A DNA stretch of 16,860 nucleotides from a bacterium. GTDB lineage: Bacteria > Atribacterota > Phoenicimicrobiia > Phoenicimicrobiales > Phoenicimicrobiaceae. This document shows positions 7,463 to 14,128 of the stretch, in pieces. The stretch is from positions 1 to 16,860 of the forward strand of contig JAHJOY010000276.1 in the NCBI GenBank assembly GCA_018819665.1, read 5' to 3'. The notes beneath the pieces were generated by a model. The model was given only the letters and a program-made list of their open reading frames with translations. It did not search any database and was not told where the DNA came from. How positions within the stretch are numbered: the stretch's first letter is position 1; each line of letters opens with the position of its first letter. The translations under genes were made by a program, and so were the position numbers.

Positions 7463-8104
7463 ATGGTAGATTCAAAAGCATGGAACTGGGATGAAGTAAA
7501 AGAGCAAATTTGGAATGAACCGTCAGAGGATGTTTATTATTACTTGCATAGATGGCAGCAGATAGGTTTTAAGAAATTTCTTGATCTGGGATGTGGGAAA
7601 GGTAGGCATTCACATTTGTTTGCTGATAGCGGTTTTGAAGTTTTTTCCTTTGATTTATCAGAAAAAGCAATAAACTTAGTAAAGAATAAAGCAGAAAGAA
7701 GAGGACAAAAAATACATGTAAATATTGGTGATATTAAGAACCTTCCATATAAGTCAGAAACATTTGATTGTATTTTATCCTACCATACCATTTACCATAC
7801 CGACACAAAAGGAATTAATATAGTATTAGATGAAATATATAGAGTTTTAAAACCTGGCGGGGAAATATTTATTACATTAAATTCTAAGGATAATCCATCC
7901 TTTAACAATCCAGATTATAAAAAAATTGATAATAATACTATAATTAAGACTGAGGGTCCTGAGGTTGATATGCCCCATTACTATGCAAATGTAGAAGAAG
8001 TAAGGACGTTATTAGAAAAATTTAAAATTATTAGATTAAGGCATATTGAAGAGTTTTTTAATAACAGAACCAGTTGGCATTATCATGTTCATGCACAGAA
8101 GTAA
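7463..8104 (+). CDS. Class I SAM-dependent methyltransferase (cassette 1)
   Basis: 213 aa, with AAAAGGAGAG upstream of the ATG. Motif I DLGCGKGRH (41-49) binds S-adenosylmethionine; the acidic end of strand 2 is FSFDLS (~59-64); motif II-like GDIKNLPY and FDCILSYHTIYHT follow; motif III is RVLKPGGEIFITLNS. This is the Methyltransf_11/25 fold; the histidine-rich segment SYHTIYHT after strand 4 resembles TehB-like proteins. The C-terminal ~55 residues, ending TSWHYHVHAQK, are typical of small single-domain methyltransferases. Substrate unknown. It is the only gene between attC-like site 1 and the remnant at 8131-8151. Confidence 0.85.
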   Translation: MVDSKAWNWDEVKEQIWNEPSEDVYYYLHRWQQIGFKKFLDLGCGKGRHSHLFADSGFEVFSFDLSEKAINLVKNKAERRGQKIHVNIGDIKNLPYKSETFDCILSYHTIYHTDTKGINIVLDEIYRVLKPGGEIFITLNSKDNPSFNNPDYKKIDNNTIIKTEGPEVDMPHYYANVEEVRTLLEKFKIIRLRHIEEFFNNRTSWHYHVHAQK

Positions 8105-8130
8105 CTGGATAATAAAGGAATATGAAATTT

Positions 8131-8151
8131 TCCCCTACGCGTTGTTAGGGC
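8131..8151 (+). other. attC remnant 2, 3' half only
   Basis: CCCTACGCGTTGTTAGGGC has the look of the 3' arm and 3' box of an attC (GTTAGGG, 8144-8150, one base off GTTRRRY). No matching 5' box or arm is present between the methyltransferase stop and here, and the start of the next unit has no complement at its own end. The 5' half seems deleted. Confidence 0.3.
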
Positions 8152-8237
8152 ATGGCTTCGCAAGCTTATAAATATTTTAAAGAAGATTAAAATTTACTAA
8201 TTAGATAAGTACATAATGAAATAAGGAGAAGATAAAT

Positions 8238-9191
8238 TTGAAAAAAATAACCTATACAAGCTTAATAAACAGAACATTGGAAATGTATATGAAAGGTGAT
8301 TATTTGGAAGCGTATAATTTCATAACAGAGAATTATAAAGGTATAAAAGGTAATCTTGCTCAAATATACAATTTTCGATATACAATTGCCAATAAGGCAG
8401 GGCTTGAAGAATTGGCACTACAGATAATGAGTGAATCGATAGTAGAAAAAGGATTTTGGTATCAATACCATTACTTAATTGAAGATGAAGATTTAAAGTC
8501 ACTTAATAAATATAAAGAGTTTGATGAATTATTAGATATATGTAAAAAAAGGGAGTTAGAAGCCAAAAGAAATGAGAAACCCGATTTAAAAATAATTGTG
8601 TCCAAGAAGATAAATGAACAATATAAGTATCCCTTGATTATTGCCCTACATGGTGACCAAGAAAATATTGAGATAACAGAAGACTATTGGAGCTCTTGTG
8701 TACACAAAAATTACTTATTAGCCTTACCACAGTCTTCTCAAATTCAGTTTTCGGAAGGTTATGAGTGGAAGGATATTGAAAAAGGTTCACAAGAGCTGAA
8801 GGAACATTATGAAAATATTTTAGAAAAGCATAATATCGATTCTGATAATACTATTATTGGTGGATTTTCCGCAGGGGGGAGAGTTGCCTTATATTCAATT
8901 CTGAAGGATATAATTCAGGTAAAAGGATTTATACTTGTTGCTCCGTGGTTACCTGAGATTGATGAATGGGTACCTTTATTAGATAAGATAAGGGAGAAGG
9001 GGATAAAAGGTTATATTGTTTGTGGTGATAAAGATGATGATTGCTATGAATGTTCCAGAAGATTCGCCGATTTATTAAGTAGTAAAAAAATTTCATATGA
9101 ATTAAAAATCTTTAAAGGTTTAGACCATGAATATCCAGATAATTTTAATGAAATATTGCAAAATGCAATTGAATTTATTTCGAAGAGTTAA
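8238..9191 (+). CDS. Alpha/beta-hydrolase with helical N-terminal region (cassette 2)
   Basis: 317 aa with a TTG start at 8238, chosen because AAGGAGAAG lies 9 bases upstream and no other start fits. Residues ~130-317 are an alpha/beta hydrolase: PLIIALHGD (132-140) carries the oxyanion His-Gly, GGFSAGG (208-214) is the nucleophile elbow with Ser211, VCGDKDDDC (261-269) offers the acid, and GLDHEYP (294-300) the catalytic His297. This layout resembles phospholipase/carboxylesterase or predicted-esterase families. Residues 1-115 are mostly helical with a tetratricopeptide-like feel (GDYLEAYNF, AGLEELALQIM) and may be a binding module. No signal peptide. Substrate unknown. Confidence 0.82.
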   Translation: MKKITYTSLINRTLEMYMKGDYLEAYNFITENYKGIKGNLAQIYNFRYTIANKAGLEELALQIMSESIVEKGFWYQYHYLIEDEDLKSLNKYKEFDELLDICKKRELEAKRNEKPDLKIIVSKKINEQYKYPLIIALHGDQENIEITEDYWSSCVHKNYLLALPQSSQIQFSEGYEWKDIEKGSQELKEHYENILEKHNIDSDNTIIGGFSAGGRVALYSILKDIIQVKGFILVAPWLPEIDEWVPLLDKIREKGIKGYIVCGDKDDDCYECSRRFADLLSSKKISYELKIFKGLDHEYPDNFNEILQNAIEFISKS

Positions 9192-9201
9192 ATAAGGATT
9201 A

Positions 9202-9239
9202 AAAAAAGAGGATTTTAAAAAATTTTATCGTATACATAA
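9202..9239 (+). repeat. 38-bp direct repeat, copy 2
   Basis: 33 of 38 bases identical to 7158-7195. A shorter match, AAAAAGAGGATAC, occurs at 14918-14930. All three lie between a cassette gene and its junction. Confidence 0.6.
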
Positions 9240-9301
9240 ATATGCCAGGACAGCCAAAGTATTTGGGCATTTAATCTTAAAGGTACTAGACGATAGTAAG
9301 A

Positions 9302-9375
9302 AATATCAGCAATACTGGGAATATTATGCTATTTTGGTAGGATAAACGCAGTATTGCGATTATTAATCGTTAGCT
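9302..9375 (+). other. attC-like site 3 (5' box decayed)
   Basis: GCAATACTG (9309-9317) and CAGTATTGC (9349-9357) form a perfect 9-bp stem with a 31-nt loop. The 3' box is GTTAGCT (9369-9375). The expected 5' box is not recognisable (AATATCA). The 3' boundary is firm: GTTAGCTGATG (9369-9379) is exactly complementary to CATCAGCTAAC at the end of the next unit. Confidence 0.55.
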
Positions 9376-9401
9376 GATGACATTTCAAAGGGGGATTTAC
9401 A

Positions 9402-10004
9402 ATGAGAATCGACTACGATGATATGTTAGAGTATACAAGAGAGAAAATTCGTTCAAATTCTAGGAAATCTAGTCATACATTCAGAGACCGGTTTATACAT
9501 ACATTGAGGGTATTGAAGTGGGCTGAAAGGATAAACGAAATTGAAGGTGGAGATCAGGAAGTAGTGAGAATAGCCTCAATTTTTCATGACGTAGGCTGGG
9601 ATGATGAAATTCATCACGCAATCGTGAGCAAGAGTATTGCAAACGATTATTTGTTAAAAATTGATATTGAAGAAGAAAAGAAGGAAAAGATTCTGGAAGC
9701 GATTGAAAATCATAGTTTCCGAGAAAATGATAAGCCATTAAGTTTGGAAAGTTACATTGTAATGGATGCAGATTATTTGGATGAAGTAGGGGCGATCAGC
9801 ATACTTTGGGATGCCATGGCAGAAGCAAATAAAGTTAATACGAGCTACAAATCTGCTTACAGAAGGATTAAAAAATATGCTAAGTCATTAATAGAACAGA
9901 AAAACAGATTAAAGACAAAAACAGGAAGAAAATTTTATGAAGAGCGACTTGGTGTTATAAATACTTTCTTAAATGAATTGAAATTTGAGCTAGAGGAGTA
10001 TTAA
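9402..10004 (+). CDS. HD-domain phosphohydrolase (cassette 3)
   Basis: 200 aa, with AAAGGGGGA upstream of the ATG. The metal-binding HD signature is complete: His33 in RFIHTLRV, His62-Asp63 in IFHDVGWD, and Asp124 in VMDADYLDEVGA; His104 in ENHSF is the further conserved histidine. The I-x-x-H-SF ... DADxLDxVGA arrangement is that of the YedJ/YpgQ-like HD hydrolases, which act on nucleotides or related phosphoesters and are cytoplasmic. Single gene between site 3 and site 4. Exact substrate unknown. Confidence 0.88.
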   Translation: MRIDYDDMLEYTREKIRSNSRKSSHTFRDRFIHTLRVLKWAERINEIEGGDQEVVRIASIFHDVGWDDEIHHAIVSKSIANDYLLKIDIEEEKKEKILEAIENHSFRENDKPLSLESYIVMDADYLDEVGAISILWDAMAEANKVNTSYKSAYRRIKKYAKSLIEQKNRLKTKTGRKFYEERLGVINTFLNELKFELEEY

Positions 10005-10073
10005 GTTACCGATAAATACTTGTCCTTTATATTTGTTTTAAGCTGTGTATTTAGTACAGCCCTTTGAAACATC

Positions 10074-10201
10074 AGCTAACAGAGTGTTTACAACATCAAC
10101 TTTTGTCACCAGTTTTGCTGGTTATAAGGAAAGAAATGGAGGGCAAAACTGCTGCCAAACCCTGTGGGACGTTGACGTCGCAAACACTCGGGACGTTAGA
10201 C
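10074..10201 (+). other. attC-like site 4
   Basis: 128 bp. 5' box AGCTAAC (10074-10080). Outer arms GAGTGTTT (10082-10089) and AAACACTC (10182-10189) are perfect, continuing as CATCAAC opposite GTTGACG; an inner perfect 9-bp stem is CAGTTTTGC (10110-10118) with GCAAAACTG (10143-10151). 3' box GTTAGAC (10195-10201) is exact GTTRRRY. CATCAGCTAAC at 10070-10080 is the perfect 11-bp complement of its own cassette start at 9369-9379. Confidence 0.82.
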
Positions 10202-10230
10202 GCAGTGCCAGGGCAAAGGAGATGAAAATA

Positions 10231-10944
10231 TTGAAAAATACTTACGATACATACGCTGACGAATATGTCAATCTTCTAGATGAAGACAGGGAAAAGAAGT
10301 TTTCTCTCTACCACAGCTTCATCGTACCTACTTTCCTATACATAGTCGGCGAAGTCCGCGGACTTCGCATACTCGATGCTGGATGTGGCGAAGGATCTAT
10401 CTCCAGAATCCTTTCGGAAAAAGGTGGTATAATTGTAGGAATTGATATTGCCCCCAGACTCATTGACTACGCACGTAACCGAGACGTTTCGCACAAAACT
10501 AAATACATGGTTTACGATCTTAGTACACCCTTGCCTGAATATGAGAATCGCTTTGATCTGGTAGTTAGCAACTTGGTTTTGGATGATGTTCCCGATTACA
10601 TAGGATTCATATCTACTATAAGTGTTCTGCTCAAGCTCGGCGGACGTGCTGTTTTCTCTCTAAACAATCCCTATTCAGCTGTCATTAGGGGAAAAGTCAA
10701 TAACTACTTTAATTCTGAAACATCTATACTGTATAATGGCTTGTCATCACGAGGAGTGAAGGTCTACTACTTCCACCGAACTCTCGAAACATATATGCGT
10801 GAGTTTCATAATAACGGTTTCAGGTTGGAAACACTCTCCGACGTAAGACCAACAGATGAGATGATAAACGAGCTAGATCCGGAAAGATACGGCAGATTCT
10901 ATCATTTTCCCTTTTTTATGATGATGGCGTTTAGGAAGACCTAG
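10231..10944 (+). CDS. Class I SAM-dependent methyltransferase (cassette 4)
   Basis: 237 aa from a TTG at 10231, nine bases after AGGAG (10217-10221). The ATG at 10222 directly abuts that RBS and is less likely; the open frame upstream to 10045 runs through attC-like site 4 and is not coding. Protein starts KNTYDTYADEYVNLLDED, usual for Methyltransf_11/25 enzymes. Motif I DAGCGEGS (49-56), strand 2 GIDIAPRLIDYAR, then FDLVVSNLVLDDVPD and the GGRAVFSLNNP strand. Small-molecule substrate likely but unknown. The unit's GC content and codon use look a little higher in C than the neighbouring cassettes, consistent with a separate origin. Confidence 0.85.
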   Translation: MKNTYDTYADEYVNLLDEDREKKFSLYHSFIVPTFLYIVGEVRGLRILDAGCGEGSISRILSEKGGIIVGIDIAPRLIDYARNRDVSHKTKYMVYDLSTPLPEYENRFDLVVSNLVLDDVPDYIGFISTISVLLKLGGRAVFSLNNPYSAVIRGKVNNYFNSETSILYNGLSSRGVKVYYFHRTLETYMREFHNNGFRLETLSDVRPTDEMINELDPERYGRFYHFPFFMMMAFRKT

Positions 10945-10964
10945 TGAACATGTCTTGGCACTAT

Positions 10965-11112
10965 GCCTAACTGCGGGTTGGCAGCTTTGGGGCTTCGCCC
11001 CTCCGCCCAAATCCATGGTAGGCTTGTATAAGCCATGATGTGTGAATTATTTTTTTGAGCACACAAGTCCTCAATGCAACTATGGACTTTGCCAACCTGT
11101 CCTTTGTTATAT
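10965..11112 (+). other. attC-like site 5, long with nested hairpins
   Basis: 148 bp. 5' box GCCTAAC (10965-10971, exact). Arms GGTTGGCA (10976-10983) and TGCCAACC (11090-11097) are perfect; a nested GGGGCTTCGCCCC stem-loop sits at 10989-11001. 3' box GTTATAT (11106-11112) departs from consensus, but the boundary is fixed by complementarity with the end of the next unit. TGGCACTATGCCTAAC (10956-10971) pairs 13/16 with its own cassette start at 10195-10210. Confidence 0.78.
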
Positions 11113-11153
11113 GAAATTGGTAAAAACTTTTTTATCTTAAGGGGGTAAATTTT

Positions 11154-11954
11154 ATGAAGATGCAAAACAAAATAGCCTTAGTTACAGGGGCCGCACCAGG
11201 CTATAAAAACGGTGGGCCTTCAATAGGAAGTGCTATTGCATTTAAGCTTGCTTCTGAGGGAGCAAAAGTCGTGGTTGTCGATGTTTTAGAAGAAATGGGG
11301 CAGAGAACTGTTGACAAGATTAAGGAAAATGGAGGCGAAGGCCTGTTTGTAAGAACAGATGTCTCGAAGACGAATGAGGTTAAAAGGGCTATAGAGATAA
11401 CTAGACAGAAATTTGGGAAGTTACATTGTCTTGTAAATTGTGCGGCTTCCTATGAAGGTGATATCTTTAGAAATGTTGTAGAAATCCCGGAGGAAGACTG
11501 GAATCATATTATTGATGTAAACCTAAATGGCTACTTCAGGTTTGCTAAATATGCAATTCCTTTGATATTGGAAAGTGGTGGAGGGACAATTGTAAATATT
11601 TCGTCAGGTGCAGCTTTCCGGGTTTTGAAAAATTTCTGTGTCTATCCTGTGACAAAAGCTGCGATTAATTCCTTAACGAGAACAATAGCTATAGATTTTG
11701 CTCCCCAAATCCGTTGCAATGCTATTTGTCCTGGATTTGTGAGAATAGCCAATTCAGAAGGCGATCGTACTCCAGATGAAGTTGAAAAATGGATTGCTAA
11801 CATAGCCAAGACGTATCCCCTGAAAAGAATTTGTTCAGTAGAAGAAATTGCCAATGTTTCTTTATTTTTGGCCAGTGACGATTCATCATATATCAATGGT
11901 GAGTGTATAATAGTTGATGGGGGAATGTTTGTGTCTGATAATCATGAATTTTAA
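11154..11954 (+). CDS. Short-chain dehydrogenase/reductase (cassette 5)
   Basis: 266 aa, with AAGGGGG before the ATG. Classical SDR: cofactor loop TGAAPGYKNGGPSIG (11-25), which is longer than the usual TGxxxGxG; Asp43 at the end of strand 2 (VVVVDV) favours NAD over NADP; NCAA at 95-98 replaces the usual NNAG; catalytic Ser150/151 in NISSGAAF, Tyr164 and Lys168 in YPVTK; then NAICPGFVRI and the C-terminal YINGECIIVDGG. The extended glycine loop with a Lys-Asn insertion is the feature to note. Substrate unknown. Gene lies alone between sites 5 and 6, whose outermost bases form the longest terminal inverted repeat in the array. Confidence 0.9.
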   Translation: MKMQNKIALVTGAAPGYKNGGPSIGSAIAFKLASEGAKVVVVDVLEEMGQRTVDKIKENGGEGLFVRTDVSKTNEVKRAIEITRQKFGKLHCLVNCAASYEGDIFRNVVEIPEEDWNHIIDVNLNGYFRFAKYAIPLILESGGGTIVNISSGAAFRVLKNFCVYPVTKAAINSLTRTIAIDFAPQIRCNAICPGFVRIANSEGDRTPDEVEKWIANIAKTYPLKRICSVEEIANVSLFLASDDSSYINGECIIVDGGMFVSDNHEF

Positions 11955-11978
11955 CAATGAAAAGTTTTTACCAACATC

Positions 11979-12072
11979 ACACAACACAGCATATCTGGTT
12001 TCGCTCCCGATGGTCGCTTTACCCAAATTTCTCTCTTCGGTCGCAACTTCAGATATGCTGGAAACGGTAAAC
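11979..12072 (+). other. attC-like site 6
   Basis: 5' box ACACAAC (11979-11985). Arms CAGCATATCTG (11987-11997) and CAGATATGCTG (12050-12060) are a perfect 11-bp pair. 3' box GGTAAAC (12066-12072), one base from GTTRRRY. Just outside, AAAAGTTTTTACCAA (11960-11974) is the exact complement of 11117-11131 at the cassette start, both exactly 11 bp from the box edge. Confidence 0.75.
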
Positions 12073-12101
12073 GTAATTTACCACGGAGGTAAATAAAATT
12101 A

Positions 12102-12902
12102 ATGACTATAATACAAGAATACTACAATAATGGTGTTAATACTGAATGGACAAGAATGGACAGACATCCACTCGAATTTGAAATTACAAAAAGAAATTTG
12201 GATGAATTTATTCCATCGAAATCTAAAATTGCTGATATTGGTGGTGGCCCAGGAAAGTATTCTTTTTATCTTGCATCACAAGGACATAATGTCACACTTA
12301 TAGATTTAGCTGAAAAAAATATTGAATTTGCAAAAGAAAAAGGTAAAGAAATTGGAATTAAATTAGAAAATTATATTCATGCAAATATATTAGAAATTGA
12401 TTTTATTCCTGCAAATAGCTTTGATTCTGTATTATGCATGGGGCCTTTGTATCACCTAATAAACAAAGAAGATAGAATTAAAGCAATAGATCAATGTCTG
12501 CGCATCTTAAAACCTAATGGTATTTTAGTCATAACATTTGTTACAGCTTTTGCTCAATTGATTTCTTTATTAAAGAGGTCGCCTGAGAAAATTAGTGAAT
12601 GGATACCTATTCTTAATAAAACTATGTCTACTGGTATTAATGTAGATGATTTTGATACAGGATTTACCGAATCATATTTTTTTCATCCTTTAGAAATTGA
12701 ACCATTTATGCAACAATTTTCTTTGCAGATGCTAAAGATTTCAGGTGCGGAAGGTCTGGGCTGTCAAAGTGAGGAAATATTAAAATTATTACCAAAAGAA
12801 AAACTAAAAGAATGGATCGATTTCTTTTATTTACATGGATCCGATCCATCAATCTTAGGGGCTAACCAACATATTATATATATTGGAAAAAAAATTTCGT
12901 AA
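12102..12902 (+). CDS. Class I SAM-dependent methyltransferase (cassette 6)
   Basis: 266 aa. Motif I is DIGGGPGKYS (45-54), strand 2 LIDLAEKNIEFAKEKG, then FDSVLCMGPLYHL, where the G-P-L-Y-H-L segment follows strand 4 and is typical of a widespread Firmicutes methyltransferase family; motif III is CLRILKPNGILVITF. The C-terminal half (FFHPLEIEPFMQQF and following) is a substrate-binding cap. GGAGG lies 12 bases before the ATG, slightly far. More AT-rich than the previous methyltransferase and not obviously its paralogue. Substrate unknown. Confidence 0.87.
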   Translation: MTIIQEYYNNGVNTEWTRMDRHPLEFEITKRNLDEFIPSKSKIADIGGGPGKYSFYLASQGHNVTLIDLAEKNIEFAKEKGKEIGIKLENYIHANILEIDFIPANSFDSVLCMGPLYHLINKEDRIKAIDQCLRILKPNGILVITFVTAFAQLISLLKRSPEKISEWIPILNKTMSTGINVDDFDTGFTESYFFHPLEIEPFMQQFSLQMLKISGAEGLGCQSEEILKLLPKEKLKEWIDFFYLHGSDPSILGANQHIIYIGKKIS

Positions 12903-12910
12903 TGAGTAAT

Positions 12911-13031
12911 GTCTGACAACGGATTAGTAAAACCGCAGGATGTTAGACGAAATACCACCGCCTTTTGGATAGGTAAAAGTTACGCCAACCCTAACGGGAT
13001 GGCAACGCCAGAAACACCCGTAGCGTTATCC
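12911..13031 (+). other. attC-like site 7, compound: two short hairpins and a possible gene-less mini-cassette
   Basis: First element: GTCTGAC (12911-12917) pairs with GTTAGAC (12942-12948, exact GTTRRRY) with one G-T wobble, enclosing CGG/CCG. Second element: CCCTAAC (12989-12995) with ACGGG (12994-12998) pairing CCCGT near 13017-13021, and 3' box GTTATCC (13025-13031). The 83 bp between the two cut points carry no gene. The right boundary is firm: GTTATCCGCCATCGC (13025-13039) matches the end of the next unit. The left part is uncertain. Confidence 0.45.
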
Positions 13032-13060
13032 GCCATCGCTTTAAGAGGAGGTGATGAAAG

Positions 13061-13420
13061 ATGAAGGATTGGAAAGGTAGTATAATTGCTGAGGGGTTAA
13101 GTGACCCAACGATTATCAACAAATTTGCCGTTTATAAAGCAACGATTACCAAGGACAATATGCCGATTGATTACAAAGGAAATATCGGAAGATGGCATGG
13201 TTATGAAGTAAGATGTTCAAGAGAAGAAATTAATGCCTTACAGCCTTATATCTTGCGCGGTTGGTATGCACATTTCTGGAACGAAGACAAAATCATAGTG
13301 GTTTATAATGATAAACAATTTAAACATTTGAAAGACGATAAAAGCACATGGAGAGAAGCGATAGAGCACGGAAAGACACAGGGAATTCCTGAAAATGAGC
13401 TTGACTTTCCTACAGATTGA
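13061..13420 (+). CDS. Conserved 119-aa protein of unknown function (cassette 7)
   Basis: 119 aa behind AGGAGGTGAT, an unusually complete ribosome binding site, nine bases before the ATG. No signal peptide, membrane helix or known enzymatic motif. The protein starts KDWKGSIIAEGLSD; the middle holds RWHGYEV and EEINALQPYILRGWYAHFWN; the end is KHLKDDKSTWREAIEHGKTQG with IPENELDF. I recall the YxxxGWYAHFW and DDKSTWxxAIEYGxxxGIPExQLDF pattern from small hypothetical proteins scattered in bacteria and archaea; this is memory, not a search. Several tryptophans and histidines are conserved-looking, suggesting ligand binding. Stop is 16 bases before the attC 5' box. Confidence 0.8.
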   Translation: MKDWKGSIIAEGLSDPTIINKFAVYKATITKDNMPIDYKGNIGRWHGYEVRCSREEINALQPYILRGWYAHFWNEDKIIVVYNDKQFKHLKDDKSTWREAIEHGKTQGIPENELDFPTD

Positions 13421-13435
13421 GAGACCTGCGACGGC

Positions 13436-13519
13436 GTATAACAGCGAGTTGACAACTTTGCTTCGCTTATCCAAATACTCGCTTACGCTCGCACCTCACG
13501 AATACCGAAGAAATTAGGC
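13436..13519 (+). other. attC-like site 8
   Basis: 84 bp. 5' box GTATAAC (13436-13442). Arms AGCGAG (13443-13448) and CTCGCT (13478-13483), with a repeated CGCTCGC just after. 3' box ATTAGGC (13513-13519), with A where G is expected. GCGACGGCGTATAAC (13428-13442) is complementary to its own cassette start 13025-13039 at 13 of 15 bases. Confidence 0.72.
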
Positions 13520-13544
13520 AAAATTACTCCCTAGGAGGTTTGAT

Positions 13545-13994
13545 ATGACCGATATTCTCATCAGAGAAGCAAAGGAATCCGACCTATTAACAATTGGGAA
13601 GTTGACGCTTGAACTCATCGAAGCTATTGGCGATACTGAAGGTATTGACATTAAACTGATTGCTGAGAACTGTCGAAATCTTTTAAGTGAGGCTAACTCT
13701 TATATTCTGGTTGCAGAGATAGAAGGAATCATAGTTGGGTTTGTCAACTTTACGACTCGTAAGACAATTTTGCATCGTGGTCTCTCTGGGTTAATTGACG
13801 AGCTTATCGTCCCTAAAAGTTATCGTGGTAAAGGCATTGGTAGGAAATTGCTATTAAGTGCTATTAAAAAGAGTCGTCAACTCGGATGCTGTGAAGTTGA
13901 GGTTAGCACTGAGAAGACAAATATAAAAGCGAGAGAATTCTACAGACAATGTGGTTTTACAGAGCGTGGCGTACTTTTCGAAATTGATTTGTAA
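13545..13994 (+). CDS. GNAT family N-acetyltransferase (cassette 8)
   Basis: 149 aa, with CTAGGAGG before the ATG. A compact single-domain GNAT enzyme: N-terminal IREAKESDLLTIGKL, central VAEIEGIIVGFVNF strands, acetyl-CoA pyrophosphate loop RGKGIGRKLL (94-103) preceded by IDELIVPKSY, and AREFYRQCGFTERG near the C-terminus, all in the usual order. Probable cytoplasmic acetylation of a small amine or peptide N-terminus; GNAT genes are common cassette cargo and some confer antibiotic resistance, but nothing here points to a specific substrate. Unrelated in sequence to the GNAT domain at 111-908. Confidence 0.9.
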   Translation: MTDILIREAKESDLLTIGKLTLELIEAIGDTEGIDIKLIAENCRNLLSEANSYILVAEIEGIIVGFVNFTTRKTILHRGLSGLIDELIVPKSYRGKGIGRKLLLSAIKKSRQLGCCEVEVSTEKTNIKAREFYRQCGFTERGVLFEIDL

Positions 13995-14016
13995 TGATAA
14001 GAATGTGGGTAAATTT

Positions 14017-14098
14017 GCCTAACATGGGATTCCCAGAATCAAAAAAGATATTAAAGTAAGATTTGAATTTGACTTTGGGAATCCCAAAAACGTTGTGC
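14017..14098 (+). other. attC-like site 9
   Basis: 82 bp. 5' box GCCTAAC (14017-14023, exact). Arms TGGGATTCCCA (14025-14035) and TGGGAATCCCA (14076-14086) are a perfect 11-bp pair, each nearly self-palindromic. 3' box GTTGTGC (14092-14098). GTGGGTAAATTTGCCTAA (14005-14022) pairs with its own cassette start 13514-13531 at 15 of 18 bases. Confidence 0.8.
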
Positions 14099-14128
14099 AA
14101 AATTCCGGTCAACTAGGAGGAGATGAAT

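Noticed and set aside
10045..10230. N-terminal extension of the cassette 4 methyltransferase by about 60 residues
   Set aside because: This stretch is the attC-like hairpin region (10074-10201) read through by chance. There is no RBS at 10045, and a good RBS precedes 10231.
10941..11165. 74-codon - strand frame in the spacer after cassette 4
   Set aside because: It lies entirely in the attC-like site 5 and has no recognisable protein features; palindromic spacers often give such frames.
11914..12096. 60-codon + strand frame across the SDR 3' end
   Set aside because: It runs through attC-like site 6 and overlaps the SDR gene; no RBS.
13061..13420. Antitoxin or toxin assignment for the 119-aa cassette protein
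   Set aside because: No toxin or antitoxin motif and no partner gene in the unit; toxin-antitoxin cassettes normally carry both genes.
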